From the NCBI GenBank assembly GCA_026545225.1, contig CM048851.1, positions 30,503,956 to 30,567,955 of the forward strand: a stretch of 64,000 nt of DNA, read 5' to 3'. Shown here one piece after another: positions 56,769 through 64,000 of the stretch. The DNA comes from Cornus controversa (Eukaryota > Streptophyta > Magnoliopsida > Cornales > Cornaceae). Position 1 is the stretch's first letter; every line of letters starts with the position of its first letter. The notes under the pieces were generated by a model. It ran no database searches. It was not told the origin of the DNA and saw only the letters and a program-made list of their open reading frames with translations. Position numbers and translations under genes: made by a program.

Positions 56769-57837
56769 AAAGATAAGGCAAAATGGTCTAAAACCTTCAT
56801 GTGGTTTTAAAAAGGTGCAACAAACCCTCCTATGTAATATTTTAGACCATATCACATCATCACATTTGCAAAAGTGAGCAAAGTATCCCATTTTGTGCAT
56901 ATTCTCATTTTCTATGATCATTTTACTCTTTCTATTATTAAAAAAAAAATAGAGAGAAGAGAGGTTTTTTTATATGAAGTTTTCTTTTTTACCTTAATAA
57001 AAAAAAAAAAAAGAGTTCTTTTTCTGGGAAAAAGAATTTTAGAAAAAAAATTAAAAATGCACAATTATATAATATAATTTTTGAATTTTTTGTTTTGTTT
57101 TTGAAAAATTTTCCATTAGAAAGAGAGGGGTTTTTTTATATTAAATTTTTTTTACCTTAATAAAAAAAAAGAGAAGTTTTTTCCGGAAAAAAAAATTCAA
57201 AATAATTTCCGGGGAAAAAAATTAAATATGCACAATTACTTAATAAAAATTTTGAATTTTTTTTGTTTTCCGGAACTTTTTCCATTAGAAAGAGAGAATT
57301 TATGAAAATAAAACAATTTTTGAAAAAACAAAAAAAAATCCAAAAATTTTTATTATTGTGCATCGTTCTTTTTTTTCCCTAAAATTATTTTTTTGGGAAA
57401 AAAACTACTCTTTTTTTTTTTTATTAAGGTAAAGAAAAACTTAATATAAAAAAACCCCTCTCTTTCTAATAGCAAATTTTTCGAAAAACAGATTTTCGAA
57501 AAGAAAAAAAAAATCAAAAATTTTATTATGTAATTTTGCATTTTTATTTTCTTTTTCCAAAAAAAATTTTCCCAAAAATAAAAACTCCTTTTTTTTTATT
57601 AAGGTAAAAAAAGCTTAATATAAAAAAACCCTCCTATTTATTTTTTTATAATAATGGAAATGATAAAATAGTAATAAAAAATAAGAATATGTACAAAATG
57701 AGTTATTTTACTCACTTTTGTAAATGTGAGAGTGTGATATAATTCATAATATAACATAGGAGGGTTTGTTGCACCATTTTTTTTCTTTTCTTTTTGCACT
57801 TTACTCAATCCTTTATTATCTTTATGGCAAAATGGTC
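56769..57837. repeat. ~1-kb fold-back element with four related units
   Basis: Left arm 56769-57295 and right arm 57340-57822 are imperfect reverse complements (ggtgcaacaaaccctcctatg near 56812 against cataggagggtttgttgcacc near 57755). Each arm has two units of about 150-175 bp with ttttttaccttaataaaa and gcacaatta…taataaaaattttgaa, so the order is forward, forward, reverse, reverse. The tail ggcaaaatggtc occurs directly at both ends (56777-56788, 57826-57837). Non-coding and very A/T-rich. Confidence 0.85.
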
Positions 57838-57839
57838 CA

Positions 57840-59327
57840 AAAGTGGTGTGAAGAAGAACATTCTGTCACTTTGCCGTTAACAAAAGAATGAAATGTCTAA
57901 AATACCTTTGCGGTAAAGAAAATGAAAAACATGGATAAGAAGTCGTGGCTATCCCTCTCTCTCTCTCTAAAACTTTCTTCCCTTTCCTGTAAATTCAACA
58001 ATCAAACCCCTCAACCACACTCTCTCTAATTTCATATTCATTGACCATGACCAAATTTATCTGTATTTCCTTCTCTGTCTATCTTGTGCATCTCTTTATA
58101 TATTAATTCCATATATATATAAATATGTGCGTGTGTGTGTGTGTATATATATATATATATTATGAGCTCTGGAGAGAGACGTAGAGAGAGATATATATAT
58201 AATTTTGAGTTGGTGTCTCAAACCCTTGTTCATTGCTCTCAGCCACACTTAGCATATACATACACACACACTTAATTGGTGTCTTAAACCCCTGTCAAAT
58301 TGAGAATACATGTGTAATTGCGTTTCAATTTGCTGAAATTTGTAGTTGGAAACCTGGTCATACCCAAGATTTATAATAGATCTCCGGTAGTGGGTATATT
58401 AACAAGGCATGATTTCATGCCAGAACATATATTGGGTAGGTTATTATAGGAATTTTGTTATTCTTTTCCAATTTCCTCAAGGAATCCCAAGAAAAAGGTT
58501 TCAGGACAAGTACACTACGGTCTACGTATATGCATTCAATCAACAAGTCTGTTACATAAAAGTAAAAAAAAAACAGAGCATGCTCAGGGCATCCGGTATC
58601 ATCATTGGCTCTCCATATTTGAATCGTCGAAAGTCGCATCATCATTTTCAACTGAGGTAGCTCTCTATATGTATATTTTTTAAATTAATTTTCAAATTGG
58701 CAATGAATAAAATATTATTTTTTTATTATTTGCTTCTTACAAAATAATTATATATTACATTATTAACTCATTTTATAATTTGATATATATATTCATATTT
58801 AAAACAATTTTTTTATTTATTATTTTAACAAGAACATAGATAGTATATATATATATATATATATATATATAATCGAAACCAACCCCATACATGGATATAC
58901 ATACCTAATGCTAACAACTTTTAATGCCTTGCTCAGAGGTCTAAAGCCAAACACTTTCTTTCCTTCTCATTTTTCTTTCTCTGTGGCCAAACAACTAATT
59001 CTTGACCATTTCACTCTCACAACAGTAGACAACTGTGGAGTGAACAAAAAAAAAAAAAATCATCTTAAGCTTTAAGTTTTGGTCATACAGAGATCCAACA
59101 GAACTTCTATTAAGTTTTCCTAACACTACCTGTTCGATTTCAGAACCACTTCACAAGTCACAACCAACCTCAATAGCTTTGTAACACCACCAAGGCTCAG
59201 GAAGTTTAACATCTATAGTTCCAAGTAAAAGAAGTTTTTGAACTTTTAAGTAACACTACCATAAAAGATGAACAAACATATGAGTTGACTCAATTTAGCA
59301 ACATCGAAAACAGCTACTAACCCCAGG
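57840..59327. other. Intergenic, microsatellite-rich
   Basis: It holds (GT/TA)n at about 58130-58163, (AT)n at about 58840-58871 and gagaga tracts near 58170-58195. No gene recognised. Confidence 0.6.
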
Positions 59328-59751
59328 CAAGAAGCTGCATGTTTTGTTGACTGGTGACCTCATCAGAAGAACAGATCCGGACTTTTGCTCCGAAGACATT
59401 AGGATGAACATAAACCTGAATCAATCCAAAGACAATGCAATGTAGGGCAACTGTGTGGATAAATATCAGCCTATGAACCTATATATAGAATGCATTTTAT
59501 AAAACCGTCATGGTACAATGTCAAAGGTTTATCTAATAATTGAAGTGAGAAAGTTGAGGTAATATTATGCGAAGTATCACAGAAACTAAAAGCAGGAGCC
59601 AGTGACCTCATATATTGATGAAGCTGTATCTGTACAATTAATAAGACGAACCAAAAGAAATTACTAGAGAACCTTCTATAATTTGAATGATGCCAGAGCA
59701 AAATAGTGTGGCTTGCCTCTTTGTGACAGCTTAAAACTCACTGCTGGGCAA

Positions 59752-60036
59752 CTAAAACTGATTTTTGGAGAAAGCAACAACATTAGTGCGTGCGGGGGGG
59801 ATGGGAGTTCCACTGTCAGAAACGCTCACTTCACCTTCACCCTGTTTAACAGAAGCATAAAAGGGGGGAGGGACCAGATTAATATTGCAAAAAGAGCAAA
59901 AGCAAAACGTAAACAAGACAAAGCCAATCAGGAGTTGCACTCATGACATACGCCCTATACATCATGAGATGCATACCTGCTCAGTTCCGGTCAGAGCATT
60001 TTCATGAATTTTCTTAGAAAGATCCCTCAAGGTACC
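59752..60036 (-). CDS. Second ZML-type GATA gene, last two coding exons only
   Basis: Exon 60036-59977 (20 codons, GTLRDLSKKIHENALTGTEQ) has the same length, start phrase and phase as ZML exon 6. Exon 59841-59752 encodes GEGEVSVSDSGTPIPPARTN, then VVAFSKNQF and TAG. Acceptors ctgcag and aacag and donor gtatgc are good. In this class the phrase directly follows the GATA finger, so the missing GATA, CCT and TIFY exons should lie to the right. I find no GATA exon between 60037 and 64000: either an intron over 4 kb spans the window edge or this is a truncated copy. The tail differs from the first gene's, so it belongs to another ZML subtype, not a recent duplicate. Confidence 0.7.
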
Positions 60037-60847
60037 CTGCAGATAGTTGGATTATTTAAAGGTGAGATATTAAAAACAAAGCAGCTGATGCATGAAAAGC
60101 ATGATCAAGTGAAAAACAGTGTCACAGTAAAACTTATAGGCACTGCTAAGGAAACAATATAGTCATGACTTGAACAAATTGGTGAGTTAGCGACATCCTT
60201 TGCCACAACAATTTAGGTAAAAACAAGCTTCTTTTAAAATTAGATTGGTTAATTAGATGTGACAGCCGAATGTCTAGTAATAATATCAAAACAATAGATA
60301 ACCTTTCCTTTAAAAAAGGTCAGCCCAACAGGAACTGTAAGCATGACATATAATAATAGTGGAAGGCTAAATGTTACCATAAAGAGGTTTTATATTATAA
60401 ACTATTCAACTAGAATAGAGAGAGGAAGATACATCACCATACATCAAATGGAGTTGCAAATTATATGCACCAACCCATTTCCTCACCCATGAAGAACGTA
60501 TCTATATCAAGTCTATATTGGATACCAAAACACCTCAGATACTTACGAGTACGTGTCCAATACTTTGTAAACCTATCTATAATTTGAAAATAAATTTTTT
60601 TCTTTCGAACATGTATCAACACTTTTCAGATACTTCAACTGATACTTATCACATACTTTTGGCCACATGGTTAACAAATCTTGAACATCACTTTTTCAGT
60701 GCTCGTTGGAAAAAGATTCAAAAAAGATATCGAGAATCATGGCTAATTTAGTCTAAAATTTATGTCCATGCAATATAACTCAGCCTCAGCTTGTCTGTCA
60801 TAATTCTTTTACAAGGAAATATTAAATACACATATACATATGTATAT
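60037..60847. other. Presumed intron of the second ZML-type gene, left part
   Basis: No exon found. Sequence around 60500-60680 has agatactt/gtgtcc-like motifs similar to the GTGTC family, but no clear ends. Confidence 0.4.
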
Positions 60848-62833
60848 CTAAGAAGAACAGGAACAGACCCAGGACACAAGTATGACACAATACGGACAAG
60901 TTGATACAACAAATCTTAAAAAATAGGACAAACATGACAAAGATTCGTCAAAAATAATAATATAATATATTATTCTATATAGAAAAAAAAAATTTGCTTA
61001 TTTTATCTAAATTACCATGAATGTAATCACTAATTTACAACTTATAACTGGATAATATTATTTTTCTAATAAATGCACAATATGTTTTAAAATTGGTTAA
61101 ATTACACTGAAATTCCCCAAGGTTTGCCCTAATTAAACGGTGGTCAAAAATGACCTTAATTACATTGACCTCATCTTATTGAGGTTAACCAGCTTATAGA
61201 CGTCAAAGATGAGATGGAAATGTCATTTACATCCTTGACTTTATAAGATTAAATTAAAAAAATATCTTGTAAACTAAATTACTATATTACCCTTCTCTCT
61301 CTATCTCCACCCACCTGCAACTTCCACCACCGCCATTTCTTTCTGACTTTCTCTCTCTCTCTCTCTCCCCCTCTCCACCCACCTGTAACCTCCACCACCG
61401 CCCACCCCTTCTCTCTCTCCACTCACCTCCATCACCAACTCCTCATACAAAATCAATCTCCTCACCCCCATTCTTAACAGCAAACCCTTCCATTCACTAA
61501 TTCATCCAAAAACCAGGCACTCCAACTGACACTCACACAAACCCCAATTTGCACACACTCAAATTCCAATCCGCCTCCAATAATCAAATCAAAACTCATG
61601 ATCTTCACTAGTGGCATCGAAATAGCAGTAATTGCAGGGTAACAATTGTTAAATCTATGAAATGCTTCAGATACATTTTCCAATCTTCAAGAAATTGAGT
61701 AAACTGTGAAGTGTTTTGAAATTCAGTGAGAATATGAAGAGAAAAGAACATTGAGAAAAGTGCCTTGATTTTAGGTTTTAGAGATATGTATATATATAGA
61801 TATAGAGAGAGAGAGAGAGAGTCGATAAAAATGAGAGAAACTTTACTGATTTTGATACTTGAATCCATGGATCAAAAGATCATATAGCATTCAAGAATCA
61901 AAACCACAAATCCATGGATTGTATACATATACATATATACATGCTTGTGTACACATACGCTATTAGATTTGCTTGAAGAATATGTCACTGATATTGCTCC
62001 AAATTATAAAAACTAAGAATTGAGAATCATATGTTAATAGAAGAATCACCCAAAAATGGAATCACAGAACTTTTGTCATGTCCACAAAACATATATTGTT
62101 GAACCTGCTTCTGGGATTGTAAATTACAAACAAGGTCAAGAAGTTCAATTCCGAGCAGGAATTTGCAAGTGATTAAAAACCCAATTCACTGCAAACAAGA
62201 CACTAAAACCTTATAAAACAAAAAAAATGTCCTTGATGGCATTGGTTGGTCAAGCCTTGGCTTTTGCCGCCTCTACTTGATGTTCATCGTTTCTATCTCT
62301 ATCTAAAACTCACTGCTGCCTCTGCTTGTATTATATATAATGTATCTGTATATGCAAGAACAAGGTCTAGCCAGGGAAGAATTGGGAAAGGCAAATCCGT
62401 CAAAGAGATTTGGGTATCATTGTAATTTTTTGAATCTCAAAAGGCTACTAACTTCTTTTCATCAAGGGAAAGGGCAAATCCATCATAACATCAAAAATTT
62501 CTGACAGTTGTAATGGCATATTAATGGGAGGAGAGTCAAGCGCCATACTTGAGGGGAGGTCGGTGTAATTAAGGTCACTTCGACCACAATGTGTAATTAG
62601 AGCAAGCCTAAGGGAGTATGAGTGTAATTTACCCTTCAAAATTACATCGGAACCCTTTTTTTTCAAACATAATTGCAGGTACCCCGCCGTGTCGGGAAAG
62701 TGTCTTAGATATGTCTCTGTCGTGTCCACACTGTGTCCAACTAAATAAATAAATTATAGGACAACTCTAGCCCATGTCGAACACATGTCTGACATGGCCA
62801 CGGCACTCATAGAGGAGTGTTTGTGCTTTCTAG
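60848..62833. mobile_element. hAT-like element with GTGTC motifs (copy 3), split by a MULE
   Basis: Ends CTAAGAAGAACAGG (60848) and TTTGTGCTTTCTAG (62833) match the termini of copy 1 (CTAAGAAGCACGG / CCGTGCTTCCTAG). Flanks atgtatat and atatatat agree at 7 of 8 bases. GACAC/GTGTC motifs fill the outer parts (60871-60935, 62690-62820). The middle is occupied by the MULE-like element at 61095-62634. Confidence 0.7.
61095..62634. mobile_element. Non-autonomous Mutator-like element (MULE)
   Basis: Long inverted repeats of about 80-95 bp: GGTTAAATTACACTGAAATT (left) against the reverse complement of …GAGTGTAATTTACCC (right), both continuing through accttaattacat/atgtaattaaggt-type sequence. A 9-bp flank tttaaaatt / ttcaaaatt matches at 8 of 9 (61086-61094, 62635-62643). 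The interior has pyrimidine-rich repeats (61290-61450) and no transposase; host-gene capture is possible but unproven. Confidence 0.82.
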
Positions 62834-63669
62834 ATATATATAACATGACAAACAATTATTATTTTAAATTTTTAAATAGATACATATATATTTACATTTT
62901 TATACATATCTACTACCATATTATTGTCATTTCCATATCCTATTTTTCATATCACCGTATTTCTATCGTGCCATATCCATATCCATATCCATATCCATAT
63001 CCATGTCCATGCTTCATAGTTGCTCACTGAAGTCATTTCTCAACTAATTATTTATAATATCCATATAGCTAAACAATTGTCTCCCCGCAGCAAGCCTTGT
63101 ATCAAAGGAGTGTCCTGCATTAAACCTCAGCCATTCGTCACGCCAACAATCTTCATGAGCAAATCACATTGTCAGATGTTTTTGACTGTAACCAGGTGAT
63201 TTGCATCGCAACCCTATCCAAGCCAGTCTCAATTTTAACTCTTTAAAATTAATTAGGCAAAACCGGCTAGGGTATAAATGCCTTCTAAATTCTGCATTTT
63301 CTTTATATGCTCTGAAGCAAGCCCAGGGAGTTGAAGAGAAATGATACTTATAAAGGCTATTCTGGTAGTTTGCCTGTCACATTAAACAAACTTACTTCTT
63401 CCCAAAATGTCAGCAACCACTAGCTTCTCTTTTATTCTTATCAAAACAATTGCTTAATAATAAATAAATAAATAAAAAGCACAGCAGTTACTTAGATTTG
63501 ATGCCAAACGTTTACCAACAAGGTATCACTTGTCTCCATCAAGGTTGACTAGATGATCTCCACTGATATCTCTCAAATTTCACAATAAATGTTCAGAGCT
63601 TGAGAACATTAGGAAAGATGAAAGGATGACTGCGATAGTAGTCAGCTTTACTCACAGAATAAATATATA
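62834..63669. other. No gene seen
   Basis: Besides the CCATAT repeat, ordinary AT-rich sequence; no exon with GATA, CCT or TIFY residues on the minus strand. Confidence 0.5.
62960..63006 (+). repeat. (CCATAT)n microsatellite
   Basis: Six to seven copies of ccatat, just outside the hAT-like element. Confidence 0.9.
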
Positions 63670-63981
63670 CTCCCTCCGTCCCATAATTTTAGTCCACTAT
63701 TCCATTTTGGGATGTCCCAAAATACATGTCCATTTCCTAAAATGGATGTACTATCTTTTATATAATTCCTAAACTACCCTTTTCAAATTCCATTATCCTA
63801 AAAGTTGGCCCCCACTATATATTTTTTTTTTGATAAATAAGTTGGCCCCACTATATAATAATAACACTAACTTTTAAACAAGTACTAATGTGTAAATTCA
63901 TTCATTACAACTATAAAAAGTGGGCCCCACCATAAAAAGTTGGACTCCCAAAAATGCCCATGAATTTTGGGACAGAGGGAG
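63670..63981. mobile_element. Stowaway-like (Tc1/mariner) MITE
   Basis: Inverted repeats CTCCCTCCGTCCCA (63670) and TGGGACAGAGGGAG (to 63981) with TA duplications on both sides (63668-63669, 63982-63983). This is the well-known plant Stowaway terminus. 312 bp, non-coding; it contains an internal duplication of ttggccc…actatata. Confidence 0.93.
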
Positions 63982-64000
63982 TAGTAAATACCAACTAATT

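Noticed and set aside
59328-59416. Possible extra last exon of the second ZML-type gene (VYVHPNVFGAKVRICSSDEV…, stop)
   Set aside because: It has an acceptor-like ttcag, but the preceding exon has its own stop at 59752 and no donor that would join in frame. It is more likely 3' UTR or intergenic DNA.
1-64000. CRISPR arrays, operons, phage or viral genome, tRNA or rRNA genes
   Set aside because: No regularly spaced repeats, no operon-like gene packing, no cloverleaf or rRNA sequence; the tRNA-like matches are only primer-binding sites of LTR elements.

Overview
The window is plant nuclear DNA, almost certainly from a eudicot. It is AT-rich, has long introns with GT-AG borders, and is loaded with plant-type transposable elements (Ty1/copia, Ty3/gypsy, L1 and RTE LINEs, hAT, MULE, Harbinger-like and Stowaway-like elements). 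I see no prokaryotic operon, CRISPR array, tRNA or rRNA, and I cannot name the species.

Two protein-coding genes can be reconstructed exon by exon, with part of a third. (1) On the + strand, 1633-43125, is the 3' part of a SABRE gene (KINKY POLLEN/Hobbit/FMP27 family, bridge-like lipid-transfer protein). Sixteen exons keep one frame and give 2281 C-terminal residues; the N-terminus lies left of the window. (2) On the - strand, 54105-44384, is a complete ten-exon gene for a 351-residue TIFY-CCT-GATA zinc-finger transcription factor (ZML class). It converges on SABRE with 1.26 kb between the stop codons. (3) On the - strand, 60036-59752, are the last two coding exons of a second ZML-type gene in the same orientation, about 5.6 kb upstream of the first. 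Its other exons are not in the window.

The rest is mainly introns and insertions. SABRE intron 1885-18503 (16.6 kb) is a transposon graveyard: a decayed copia element whose LTR carries a GTGTC-rich hAT-like insert; an L1 3' fragment; a miniature copia element split by a non-autonomous gypsy element; a long L1 broken by a hAT element; a third L1 tail; an RTE LINE broken by an opposite RTE and a solo LTR; and a block of unlike composition that may be organelle-derived. SABRE intron 33350-40643 holds a near full-length antisense RTE LINE with a solo gypsy LTR inside it. ZML introns carry an RTE copy. The right end holds a Harbinger-like MITE, a ~1 kb fold-back element, a hAT-like element with a nested MULE, and a Stowaway-like MITE at the edge.

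SABRE is a housekeeping-type membrane-contact lipid-transfer protein and ZML a light or stress-linked regulator; nothing in the sequence links their functions. I found no convincing new biological system. The most interesting signals are the GTGTC-rich hAT-like family, the ZML paralogue pair, the four-unit fold-back element, the shared gypsy LTR family and the possible organelle insert.
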